NCBI RefSeq assembly: GCF_001420695.1
Contig: NZ_LJJB01000013.1
Location: 434,065-498,064 of the forward strand
Length of the DNA: 64,000 nt
Direction of reading: 5' to 3'
Source of the DNA: Brevibacillus choshinensis
GTDB taxonomy: Bacteria > Bacillota > Bacilli > Brevibacillales > Brevibacillaceae
Below are positions 54,598-62,686 of the stretch, piece by piece. The notes beneath the pieces are model-generated. The model was given only the letters and a program-made list of their open reading frames with translations, was not told the DNA's origin and searched no databases. The position numbers and the translations under genes are program-made. The number at the start of each line of letters is the position of its first letter. Positions within the stretch are counted from its first letter, which is position 1.

Positions 54598-55806
54598 TTA
54601 GGCAGCCGCTTCATCATTGGCGCGGACGTCTAGCTTGTGCTTTTTGCTGTACAAGTAGGTGAAGATCCCAAACAGCATGGTGAGTGTGCCGATGCAGAGC
54701 AAGTAACCGGTTACCCCCAAAAGATCCAGACAGACGCCAGTGACACCGAGAGCAATCAGGAAAAAGCTGCGGTCCAGCATGCTTTTAAACGAAAAGAATC
54801 GTCCTTGTTGATGCTCAGGAAGTCGCTTTTGAAAAATGGTGGCAGTCACAGGGAAAAAGAAAGCTACGACAAAGCCAAAAACGGCAAAGGAAGCAAGAAC
54901 CATCCATTTATCGGCGGCAAAAGACATGCCGTATTGCGAAATGCCAAAAAATACGAGCATAATGGTCGAGGAAGCCACCAGGTTTCTACCACCTATCCAA
55001 CGCTTCGCCAGCAGTCCTCCGACTAAGATGCTCAATCCTTCCGCCATGTAGATCCAGCCCATGAGCTGAGGTTCATTTTGAATTTCGCTAAAGTTTAAAA
55101 TCATCAAGTTGACGCCGCCGAGAAAGAGTGTAACGAGCCCGTTATTAATTAAGCCGACAAAGAGGGCGGGGTCTTTTCTGGAAATGGTCAACACTTCACG
55201 AAATTCCACTTTTTCCTTCATTCTGCGTGTAGTAATTTGCGGAATGCGTAAAAACAATGTGACGAAAGCCAGGACTGCATAAGCGACGATCGAACAAACA
55301 TAGAGCATAGACAGTTCCATCGAGACAACCAATACTCCCCCAATGGCTGTTCCACCAATGCGGGATAGCGTAGAAATATTCAGGTACACACTGTTGGCCT
55401 TCAATAATTCGTCTTTTGACAAGATGGCAGGCAGAGATGCTTGCACGGTAGGGAAGTAAAAAGCAGCGGAGCACTGCATCACGATGAGAGAGACGATCAT
55501 CCATGGAATGGAATCGTTCGCGAGTGCTGGAAACATGAAGACGGGACTAAGGCAGCGGATTAGGCTGGCAAGCATCATGATCTTTCCTTTGTCGTACATG
55601 TCGATGATCACGCCAGCTTTGGGGGAGAGGAGAATGCTGACCACGAGTCCGCTCATCAGGATGAGAGCTTTGACTGTATCGGAAGGGATCAAGCTCTGCA
55701 TGAACTGTAGATTGGCAATGATGGAAATCCACATACCCGCGCCTGCGACTACCTCACCCGTCATTAACAGAAGAAAAGTTCGGTTGCGCCACAACATAAA
55801 TGCCAC
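54598..55806 (-). CDS. MFS transporter (MFS_3-like efflux type)
   Basis: 402 residues, 12 membrane segments, starting MLWRNRTFLLLMTGEVVAGAG. The layout (SLIPSDTVKALILMSGLVVS, AFVTLFLRIPQITTRRMKEK in the middle loop) resembles enterobactin-exporter-like and macrolide-efflux-like MFS proteins. Substrate unknown. No regulator adjacent. Confidence 0.8.
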   Translation of the reverse strand: MAFMLWRNRTFLLLMTGEVVAGAGMWISIIANLQFMQSLIPSDTVKALILMSGLVVSILLSPKAGVIIDMYDKGKIMMLASLIRCLSPVFMFPALANDSIPWMIVSLIVMQCSAAFYFPTVQASLPAILSKDELLKANSVYLNISTLSRIGGTAIGGVLVVSMELSMLYVCSIVAYAVLAFVTLFLRIPQITTRRMKEKVEFREVLTISRKDPALFVGLINNGLVTLFLGGVNLMILNFSEIQNEPQLMGWIYMAEGLSILVGGLLAKRWIGGRNLVASSTIMLVFFGISQYGMSFAADKWMVLASFAVFGFVVAFFFPVTATIFQKRLPEHQQGRFFSFKSMLDRSFFLIALGVTGVCLDLLGVTGYLLCIGTLTMLFGIFTYLYSKKHKLDVRANDEAAA

Positions 55807-55994
55807 TCCATATCAAATTTTTTTTGCTGAATAGGTAACCCACAGTATAGCATTTACGGAATCATTTGTATATTTATAGAGATTGTGGGTATGCTGACTG
55901 GTTATAAAGGGCAACCTAAACCAACTATAGACGACAGGTTACGATCAACCCGACCGATGTTTTTTTTTCACGGGGCAAAAGGGAGCTTGTCCTC

Positions 55995-56675
55995 ATGACG
56001 TATAAACGCTCGTTGCTTTTGTTGATCGGATACGGATTTGGCGCCACTTTGTCGGTTTTTTACGGCTTAGTGGAAAAACAAAGTCTGTTTGTTACCTTTG
56101 TTTGTTTCCATGTTGTCGTGTGTCTCTGTATTCCTCTGCTCCACGGGTGGTGGGAAGGCACTCTTCGCCAAAGCTGGTTACTCGCGTGGGGGAAGATAGA
56201 GCGCAGAGGGACAATTTTTGGATTCATGTTTGGGATCCTTATTTTTGCCGGGGCGATCACAGGTTTTTGGTTGCTGTTGCAAACCGATGGAAGGGCAGAT
56301 ACGATTCGCCGGATACTGGAGTCGTGGGATCTCAACCGTCGCTGGATCTGGTGGTTTTCTCTTTACCTTGTCGTGCTCAATTCCTTACTGGAAGAGCTGT
56401 TCTGGCGTGGGTTTGTCCTACAACGCTTCAAGTCGGCCATCTCCAGGCCAGTTGCAGTCATTTTGACGAGCTTCTTTTATTCGTTGTACCATCTCGTTGT
56501 GTCAACGGTTCTATTTGGTTTGAAATGGGGGGTCTTGATCACCTTGCTTGTGTTCCTTGTTGGGATCGTGTGGGGATGGATGAAGGGGAAATTTCCCTCT
56601 GTTTATCCTACCTGGTTCAGCCATATGCTGGCGGATCTGGGGCTTGTGGTGCCCATCCTTTGGTGGATATTTTAA
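55995..56675 (+). CDS. CPBP-family intramembrane metalloprotease (Abi/CAAX-like)
   Basis: 226 residues, six or more membrane segments. Conserved motif 1 is EELFWRGFVLQRF (Glu-Glu...Arg), motif 2 FFYSLYHLV (Phe...His), and the last, WFSHMLADLG, holds another His. These build the intramembrane active site. Substrate unknown. The next gene follows after 24 bases. Confidence 0.85.
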   Translation: MTYKRSLLLLIGYGFGATLSVFYGLVEKQSLFVTFVCFHVVVCLCIPLLHGWWEGTLRQSWLLAWGKIERRGTIFGFMFGILIFAGAITGFWLLLQTDGRADTIRRILESWDLNRRWIWWFSLYLVVLNSLLEELFWRGFVLQRFKSAISRPVAVILTSFFYSLYHLVVSTVLFGLKWGVLITLLVFLVGIVWGWMKGKFPSVYPTWFSHMLADLGLVVPILWWIF

Positions 56676-56699
56676 GTAGGATACGAGAGGAGGGAGTAA

Positions 56700-57269
56700 G
56701 TGACTATGCTAGCGAGCCATGAACAAGTCCGTTTACGCAAGCGATTGCTCAGCATCTTGAGGCAAAACAGCGAGCAGATCCAGCTCTATTACGATACATA
56801 CGGTTACACGCCGGTGGAGCCCTTGCTTGCCTATTTGCGGACGTTAAAAGGCTGTGAGACGATCACGCGATCAGATCTATGGGAGATCGTGGAAAATGAT
56901 CCAGGCCACTTTTTTGAATGGGACGAAGGGGCGCTAATTCGGACGACACATGGATTCATGCCTGTGAAGACAAAAGGGAGGCTGGCGGAAGTCGCACCTC
57001 CTGAGGTCTTGTATTACGGAACCCATCGCAAGCTGATTCGTCAGGTCATGGCAGGTGGCTTGCTGCCGATAGCCAGTGAGTACATTCAACTAGCTCTCGC
57101 CGTAGATGCAATTGGGATACCGCATGACACGTTATCACTGGTAGTGGTCCAAGCTCAGGAGGCCTATTCAGCCGGGGTGCGCTTTTATAAGGTCTGTTCT
57201 CCGTACTCGCTGACAGATCCCTTTTTCTTTTCTGGAGTGATTTCTCCAGAGTATCTAGAGTTGATTTGA
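56700..57269 (+). CDS. Divergent RNA 2'-phosphotransferase (KptA/Tpt1)-like protein
   Basis: 189 residues from the GTG at 56700 (AGGAGG six bases before). The layout follows KptA: a helical N-domain with LLSILRQNSEQIQLYYDTYG and TPVEPLLAYL (KptA: LRHxPExxGLxLDxxGW), then ALIRTTHGFMPV where KptA has IRAxQGHS, then VLYYGTHRKLIRQVMAGGLL (KptA: LYHGT), and a closing PEYLELI. The His of LRH and the His of QGHS are not in their usual places, so it is either a new subfamily or a protein with changed chemistry. Similarity is by eye. Neighbour: CPBP protease on the same strand. Confidence 0.6.
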   Translation: MTMLASHEQVRLRKRLLSILRQNSEQIQLYYDTYGYTPVEPLLAYLRTLKGCETITRSDLWEIVENDPGHFFEWDEGALIRTTHGFMPVKTKGRLAEVAPPEVLYYGTHRKLIRQVMAGGLLPIASEYIQLALAVDAIGIPHDTLSLVVVQAQEAYSAGVRFYKVCSPYSLTDPFFFSGVISPEYLELI

Positions 57270-57272
57270 CCT

Positions 57273-57809
57273 TTACTTCTCGGAGGCTTTTCTACGTTGC
57301 TCGCGCAGGTCGATCTGGCGTTGCCGTTCGGCAAATACGTCAGTGCGATCGCGCAATGTATGTTTGTTCATCAAGTAATGATCATTCAAATCACTTTCGC
57401 GGCTGACAGGTGCATTCCGCAATGCACAAGCATGTTCATAAGCTCTTTGTAGGGCTTCCTCACGAATAGGCAGGCACAGACTACGGTAGGCGATGCCCGT
57501 ACTGATTTCCTCCAAACGCTTTGTGAGCAAAAGATGTAAGGCAGCACTGTCAAGGCCAAGCTGCTGTACGTCCTCACGGTGCTGCTCGAGGAGTCGGATC
57601 GCACTCGTAAGCATTTTGATGGCTCCGTTTTGATTTCCTCGGCGCTGATGGTAAAGGGCTACGGCAATCTGGATAAGTCCGACCCAGACGGCTTTGCGTT
57701 GTTCAGGAGGAGAGCTCTTCCAATATTCCTCCAGGATTTCATGGCATTCAAAATAGTCACGCTCAACGTGAAATTGAACCAAATAATCTAGATATGGTTG
57801 GGGGTACAT
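57273..57809 (-). CDS. DUF309-family protein
   Basis: 178 residues from the ATG at 57809 (GAGGTGG upstream); an ATG 30 bases earlier is less well placed. The family motif YLVQFHVERDYFECHEILEEYW with its HxxxE pattern is intact. Function unknown. The C-terminal half adds a charged tail (ERQRQIDLREQRRKASEK). Confidence 0.85.
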   Translation of the reverse strand: MYPQPYLDYLVQFHVERDYFECHEILEEYWKSSPPEQRKAVWVGLIQIAVALYHQRRGNQNGAIKMLTSAIRLLEQHREDVQQLGLDSAALHLLLTKRLEEISTGIAYRSLCLPIREEALQRAYEHACALRNAPVSRESDLNDHYLMNKHTLRDRTDVFAERQRQIDLREQRRKASEK

Positions 57810-57898
57810 GAAGAAACCACCTCGCTCCTTGGTTTTCAACTGAAAGGTTATATACTATTATATAGGAAAGAGAGTAGAAAACGAGGTGCGAACATTTC

Positions 57899-58150
57899 AT
57901 GACTACGGAAGAATTGATGGCGGTCTTGGAAAAAAAGAAGATGACTGACATTATAGAGCTGATTGAGGACGCCCAAACAGGCGATCTGGAAGAATTGGAA
58001 CTGGTGGAAAGCCTAGGGCTACTGATGGATCAGGAGCTCAACCGGGAAGTCATCCAACTGTTGGAAAGTCTCGGCGTCGCGATCGTTTACGTAAGTGGAG
58101 ATGAGGACGAGGACGAGGATGAGGCCGACGAAGAGGATGACGATCAGTAA
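57899..58150 (+). CDS. Small acidic protein, sigma-1.1-like fold plus poly-acidic tail
   Basis: 83 residues with GAGGTG upstream. Residues 1-65 are helical and end DQELNREVIQLLESLGVAIV, reminiscent of region 1.1 of primary sigma factors (which reads ...IxxLxxxGIEVV) or of the winged-helix of the RNA polymerase delta subunit. The tail is GDEDEDEDEADEEDDDQ, like the acidic tail of delta. It may bind RNA polymerase or nucleic-acid proteins, but this is only a structural guess. Confidence 0.6.
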   Translation: MTTEELMAVLEKKKMTDIIELIEDAQTGDLEELELVESLGLLMDQELNREVIQLLESLGVAIVYVSGDEDEDEDEADEEDDDQ

Positions 58151-58157
58151 ATGAAAT

Positions 58158-58200
58158 GAGGGAACCAACCACTTCTGATGGAAGGGTTGGTTCTTTTTGT
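58158..58200 (+). terminator. Rho-independent terminator after the small acidic gene
   Basis: GAACCAACC pairs with GGTTGGTTC, followed by TTTTTG. Two more inverted repeats follow (ATAGGAAT/ATTCCTAT at 58207-58230; GTACAAGT/ACTTGTAC at 58234-58270) without T-runs. Confidence 0.85.
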
Positions 58201-58311
58201 TCTACAGATAGGAATTTATAAGATTCCTATCCAGTACAAGTGCAACTTAGCGAGAAGGCAAGACTTGTACTAAGCTTCACCAAAAAGCTTGATGTACCCA
58301 AGTTTTCCAGG

Positions 58312-58482
58312 TTACTTTTGAGTCCATACCCGATTCTTGTTTCGGGTCGCTGGAAATTTCTCGCCACGTTCCAATTCAATGATCATTGGGTTTTGGACAC
58401 TGGCTCCTGATTCACCGATTTCCATGTAGACAGCGTTTTTAGGTGATTTTTCACCTTCACGAAAACGACTGTGTTCTCCCAC
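58312..58482 (-). CDS. YjzC-like small protein
   Basis: 56 residues on the minus strand, GTG start at 58482 with AAGAAGGTGA upstream. The product starts VGEHSRFREGEKSPKNAVYM and ends KFPATRNKNRVWTQK, matching the YjzC family of Bacilli (hydrophilic, with a G-x-KFP-x-T-x-x-x-RVW end). Function unknown. Confidence 0.8.
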   Translation of the reverse strand: MGEHSRFREGEKSPKNAVYMEIGESGASVQNPMIIELERGEKFPATRNKNRVWTQK

Positions 58483-58621
58483 GAGGTCACCTTCTTTCGA
58501 GCGAGGGATGTGATTTCAAGCTTAGTATTTCCGCAGTGAGTGCCATCATCCTATCGCATCTATTGACGTTACATTCGGAATTCATATACGATTATTTCAG
58601 TAGCTAAGGAGAGGTGAATTC

Positions 58622-59569
58622 ATGATAAAACTGATTCTCCAAAAGGATTCCAATGTTTCTTACCACGAACAGCTGTACCAACAAATTGCTGCCCTGATTC
58701 GCAGCGGAGAGCTGCCCCCGAATGAACAGCTCCCGACCGTCCGGGAACTGGCTGCGCAACTAAAGATTAATTATAATACCGTGCGCAGCGTGTACCTGCG
58801 ACTCCAGCAGGAAGGCATGGTCGATTCTCGACAGGGGCGAGGAACGATTGTAAGCAACGTGGTAAATGATCCGCTGCTGACCCGGAATCCGGCTCATTTG
58901 GCTTTACTGGCGAAAGAGACCTTGCACAAAGTAAAAGCAATGGGGTATTCCATGGATGAGTTTACCCGAGTACTCTCTTCGGTCATGCAAGAAATTAATC
59001 AGTTTCCCGTCCTGTTTCTCAGGTTTACGGAGTTGGAGCTGGCAGAGTATTTGCGTCTCGTGCAATACCATTTGCCGAGTGCAATGGTGGAAGGGCGCAC
59101 CTTTGAGGATTTTATCGGACGACTGGAGCAGGATGTAAGCTTCCTGCAGGAGTACAAGGCGATCGTGACGCACCCGTCGGTCAATTTGCGAATGATGAAA
59201 CAGACATTTCCGAGAGAGGCGCCGCCGCTCGTCAGTCTCGATTTTATTCCTGATCCGACGACTGTTATTCCGGCGATGGAAGCGTATCCGCGCCATACCA
59301 AGGTCGGTCTGATTTGCGCAACGATTCGCGGTGCTGCAGGGATGATTAACGATTTGTACAATGCGGGCATCACACACTTGGATCTGCGTACTATCGAAGC
59401 GAACCATCCTGACGTGTTTGAACTCATAGCGAATTGCGATGTTGTGTATATTTCGAAGCCAGGGTATATGACTCGACCTCACTTGCTGACCTTACCCAAA
59501 GTAAAGGAATATCAGGAAATTCCCGATCACCACGGCATCAATGAATTGCGCAAGATTGTCACTCAGTAA
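58622..59569 (+). CDS. GntR-type transcriptional regulator with unusual C-terminal domain
   Basis: 315 residues, RBS GGAGAGG. N-terminal GntR winged helix (YHEQLYQQIAALIRSGELPP, then LPTVRELAAQLKINYNTVRS, and QGRGTIV). The remaining 240 residues match no effector domain I recognise (not UTRA, FadR or aminotransferase); they contain a periplasmic-binding-like alternation near VGLICATIRGAAGMINDLYN. A DMT transporter gene follows 65 bases later and may be its target. Confidence 0.82.
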   Translation: MIKLILQKDSNVSYHEQLYQQIAALIRSGELPPNEQLPTVRELAAQLKINYNTVRSVYLRLQQEGMVDSRQGRGTIVSNVVNDPLLTRNPAHLALLAKETLHKVKAMGYSMDEFTRVLSSVMQEINQFPVLFLRFTELELAEYLRLVQYHLPSAMVEGRTFEDFIGRLEQDVSFLQEYKAIVTHPSVNLRMMKQTFPREAPPLVSLDFIPDPTTVIPAMEAYPRHTKVGLICATIRGAAGMINDLYNAGITHLDLRTIEANHPDVFELIANCDVVYISKPGYMTRPHLLTLPKVKEYQEIPDHHGINELRKIVTQ

Positions 59570-59634
59570 TATTTGTCCTCATTTTTTTATCCATCTTTTT
59601 TGTAGTTAACCGGTTGTTGAGGAGAACGGTCACT

Positions 59635-60543
59635 GTGAATCGAGCATATGTGATGTTGATTGGGTCTGTCTTTTTGTGGGGACTGACTGTTGTGCCCTTG
59701 AAATGGACGCTGGAAACCATTCAGCCTTTTACTTTGATGTTTTTACGATTATTACTTGCTAGCCTATTTCTGCTTCCTTTTGCCTGGATACGTAGACGTA
59801 GATCGCCAGAAAGGTTAGCACCGATCCCCTGGATGCGCATCGCGATGCTTTCCTTTACGGGAGTAGCCGGTTATTTTTGGCTTAATACATACGGAATATC
59901 TTTGACAAGTGGCGTAAATGCCAGCATCATTTCCGCCACGTTACCTTTGTTTACCCTGTTGTTAGCTACTTTTTATTTAAAAGAGCAAATCATGCTGACA
60001 CAATGGATGGGACTTACGCTCGGGATTGGCGGGGTTCTCCTGATTACGATTCAACCACAAGCGACTGGGCAGCATTCGCTGTGGGGCGATTTTCTCGTCC
60101 TAGCCTCCCAGCTCATCTGGTCGGTATATGTGGTGCAGCTGAAGCGTCCGAGAGGGGAAGAGAAGATTTCCAGTGAGATGTTTACTGCGCTGTCCTTCTT
60201 TCTCGGCAGTCTGATGCTTTTGCCATTTGCTGCATGGGAGATGTGGCAACATGGTTTGCCGACTGTATCTAGGAAATCTTTGCTCAGCTTTCTGTTTCTG
60301 GTCTGCTGTTGCACGATGCTGGCGTATCTGCTGTGGAACAAGGCTCTAGAGACCATCGCTGCAGCAAAAGCCGGCACTTATTTGAACGCGATCCCTTTGT
60401 TTAATGTCCTGACAGCGATCCTCTTGCTGAACGAACGTATGAGCTGGCGGACGGTATTGGGCGGCATTTTCGTCCTCGCTGGCGTCGTCTGGGCGGAGAG
60501 GCGAAAACACCCGCGCTCTCAAGTCTCAATGAAGATGGACTAG
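59635..60543 (+). CDS. EamA/DMT-family transporter
   Basis: 302 residues from the GTG at 59635 with GAGGAGA upstream; a TTG at 59614 has none. Ten membrane segments in two EamA repeats (first LIGSVFLWGLTVVPLKW, second DFLVLASQLIWSVYVV). Exports metabolites such as amino acids or purines in general; substrate unknown. It lies after the GntR regulator. Confidence 0.87.
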   Translation: MNRAYVMLIGSVFLWGLTVVPLKWTLETIQPFTLMFLRLLLASLFLLPFAWIRRRRSPERLAPIPWMRIAMLSFTGVAGYFWLNTYGISLTSGVNASIISATLPLFTLLLATFYLKEQIMLTQWMGLTLGIGGVLLITIQPQATGQHSLWGDFLVLASQLIWSVYVVQLKRPRGEEKISSEMFTALSFFLGSLMLLPFAAWEMWQHGLPTVSRKSLLSFLFLVCCCTMLAYLLWNKALETIAAAKAGTYLNAIPLFNVLTAILLLNERMSWRTVLGGIFVLAGVVWAERRKHPRSQVSMKMD

Positions 60544-60669
60544 AGTCATATCGAAGGGAACCGAGACAGGACAATAGCTGATTTTGTAAACGCATTAGAC
60601 AAATGTCCATGCCAATGCCTCATCACCTACATACCTTGTTGATGTACCGATTAAGAGGGGGTGAGGTTA

Positions 60670-60897
60670 ATGGGTTGCGGATGCAGACGGTCTCGTTGTA
60701 GATGTCATGTAAAGAAATGTTGCACGAAGAAATACTACAAAAAACACTGCTACTATAAGCCTGTTTACAAAACGGAGTGCAGTCACGGTGGCTATGGTCA
60801 CGGAGGCTATGGTCACGGTGGTGGCTGTGGTATGGAAGGTCACGGTGGTTACGGTCATGGTTCCTCTTCCGGTTATGGTCACGGAGGCAAGTACTAA
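60670..60897 (+). CDS. Cys-, Tyr/Lys- and Gly/His-rich small protein, probable spore coat component
   Basis: 75 residues from the ATG at 60670 with GGGGGTGAGG upstream. The first third is Cys/Arg/Lys rich (MGCGCRRSRCRCHVKKCC), the middle is Lys/Tyr rich, the rest is imperfect GYGHGG repeats. Such composition is typical of spore-coat proteins that crosslink through Cys and Tyr, and may bind metal through His. No clear sigma-K promoter was identified. Function is inference from composition. Confidence 0.65.
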   Translation: MGCGCRRSRCRCHVKKCCTKKYYKKHCYYKPVYKTECSHGGYGHGGYGHGGGCGMEGHGGYGHGSSSGYGHGGKY

Positions 60898-60902
60898 TTC
60901 AT

Positions 60903-60934
60903 AACGAAAAGCGCCTTCGGGGCGCTTTTTCGTT
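60903..60934 (+). terminator. Rho-independent terminator after the coat-like gene
   Basis: AACGAAAAGCGCC, loop TTCG, GGGCGCTTTTTCGTT. Confidence 0.9.
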
Positions 60935-61031
60935 TTACTTTCGGAAAAGCATGGAGTAGCAAAGTTTTCTATTTTCGCAACTTTGCGCGTATTCTGTCGT
61001 ACACTAGAAATATCCATAAATAGGAGGAGTC

Positions 61032-61385
61032 ATGATGAATCATCTGTATGGAAAAGAAGAGCGGATGTGGGCCATGATTGTCCACCTGTCTGCCCTGATC
61101 GGATTCATTATTCCGTTGGGGAACGTACTGGGGCCTCTGATCATTTGGTTGATCAAGAAGGAAACGAGCCCGTTCGTCGACACCCATGGCAAGGAAGCAT
61201 TGAACTTCAGCATTACGGTTACGATTTACGCTGCCATTTCTTATCTGCTTGTCATTGTTTTCGTTGGAGCGTTGCTGTTGATCGCGTTGTTCTTGTTCTG
61301 GGCTGTGTTCCTGATCATGGCTGCAGTCAAGGCCAATGAAGGAAATGAATTCCGTTATCCGCTTACGTTTCGTTTAATCAAATGA
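61032..61385 (+). CDS. DUF4870-family small membrane protein
   Basis: 117 residues; ATAGGAGGAG precedes two adjacent ATG codons (61032 or 61035). Three membrane segments with the family pattern: MWAMIVHLSALIGFIIPLGN, VDTHGKEALNFSITVTIY, and a third before NEFRYPLTFRLIK. Tic20-like fold; role unknown. Confidence 0.85.
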   Translation: MMNHLYGKEERMWAMIVHLSALIGFIIPLGNVLGPLIIWLIKKETSPFVDTHGKEALNFSITVTIYAAISYLLVIVFVGALLLIALFLFWAVFLIMAAVKANEGNEFRYPLTFRLIK

Positions 61386-61398
61386 GCAAATACGTACT

Positions 61399-61432
61399 CG
61401 GGAGCTGTTCCAGATAGGGACGGCTCTTTTTC
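61399..61432 (+). terminator. Probable terminator after the DUF4870 gene
   Basis: GGGAGCTGTTCC pairs imperfectly with GGGACGGCTC, followed by TTTTTC. Confidence 0.6.
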
Positions 61433-61530
61433 GTCTTATCATTTTGAATTTTCGTACAAAAATAAAAAGGAGGGAATGTCTTCGATCTCGAAATGAAAGA
61501 GGTGTATATGGGTGGAAGGGGTGTCCAGGT

Positions 61531-62667
61531 ATGCTGACAGGGGTTACGGTTGTCGATTTTTCGCGCCATCTTCCCGGACCAATCTGTACCATGAGGTTGG
61601 CTGATTTAGGGGCTGAAGTCATGGAGATCACTTCGTTTCCCGTCAGTGATCACGGAAAGCCAATTCATACCGCCAGCCGGGAAGCTAGGGAGACGGGAGC
61701 GTTTTACCTGCGTTCACATCGCAATCATAAAAGTATTTCGCTGAATTTGCGTACGGATGAGGGCAAGGCGCTCGCGTTTGCTCTAGCCAGGCAGGCTGAT
61801 GTAGTGGTTGAGAGCTTTCGGCCCGGTGTGCTACGCCATTTAGGATTGGATTACGACAGCCTTTGGGAAGTCCATCCATCCGTCATTTATTGCTCGGTCA
61901 CGGGTTATGGACAGAGTGGAGAGATGTATCAGCTCGGGGGAAATGACCTGAACATTCAAGCTGTTAGCGGTTTTTTGTCAGCGGTGCGCGATACCGAAGG
62001 AAAGCCTGTCATCACAGACCTCCCGTTGGCTGATTACGCTGTAGGCTTATACGCCTGTGAGCAAGTGTGTGCGGCCCTCGTCCAACGTTTTCGTACGGGT
62101 CGTGGTGCTTACCTGGACATCGCCTCAGGGGATCTCTTGTCATCGTGGATGGGGTTGCACGCAATCTTGAGCACCAAAGACCACAGCTTGGCACGCAAAG
62201 GGTTGCTCTCGTATCAAGTGTACGAAACCGCCGATGGCCAATATGTGGCACTCGCGGCGCTAGAGGAAAAGTTTTGGCACAATTTCTGTCGGGCAGTGGG
62301 ACGCCAAGACTGGGAAATGCTTTATCAGGCTACCGTCGACGAGCAGGCCGAAGTGTACGAGGATTTAAAAACCCTTTTTTTATCCCGGACCCAATCGGAG
62401 TGGAGTGAGCTGGGCATGGAAGTGGATTGCTGCCTCACTGCTGTAGAAGAAAAGGAAAATTGGGCGGAAAGTCTGTATGTGACAAGTCGAGAGATCGCTT
62501 ACACCCTTCCATACCTGGAGAGAAAGGAAGCTTCGTCGCCCGGGCACCCATCACCCGCATGGTACACGGACCACACTCATGAATTACTGAAAAAGAAATT
62601 ACATCTGACCGAAGCTGAGCTAGGTCGTCTGCAAAAGCACGGTGTCATTCCAGCCATCCCATCCTAG
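61531..62667 (+). CDS. CaiB/BaiF-family (class III) CoA-transferase
   Basis: 378 residues from the ATG at 61531, with AAGGGGTG before it. Starts MLTGVTVVDFSRHLPGPICT and continues LADLGAEVMEI, as in the family; the catalytic Asp is probably in YGQSGEMYQLGGNDLNIQAV. It moves CoA between carboxylic acids. It is followed after 19 bases by an enoyl-CoA isomerase-like gene, so both may serve one acyl-CoA pathway. Confidence 0.88.
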   Translation: MLTGVTVVDFSRHLPGPICTMRLADLGAEVMEITSFPVSDHGKPIHTASREARETGAFYLRSHRNHKSISLNLRTDEGKALAFALARQADVVVESFRPGVLRHLGLDYDSLWEVHPSVIYCSVTGYGQSGEMYQLGGNDLNIQAVSGFLSAVRDTEGKPVITDLPLADYAVGLYACEQVCAALVQRFRTGRGAYLDIASGDLLSSWMGLHAILSTKDHSLARKGLLSYQVYETADGQYVALAALEEKFWHNFCRAVGRQDWEMLYQATVDEQAEVYEDLKTLFLSRTQSEWSELGMEVDCCLTAVEEKENWAESLYVTSREIAYTLPYLERKEASSPGHPSPAWYTDHTHELLKKKLHLTEAELGRLQKHGVIPAIPS

Positions 62668-62686
62668 AGAGGAGATTTACCTACCT

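Noticed and set aside
60661-60897. Zinc-finger regulator because of the Cys/His content
   Set aside because: Cys and His are not spaced as finger pairs; the GYGHGG repeats fit a structural protein better.
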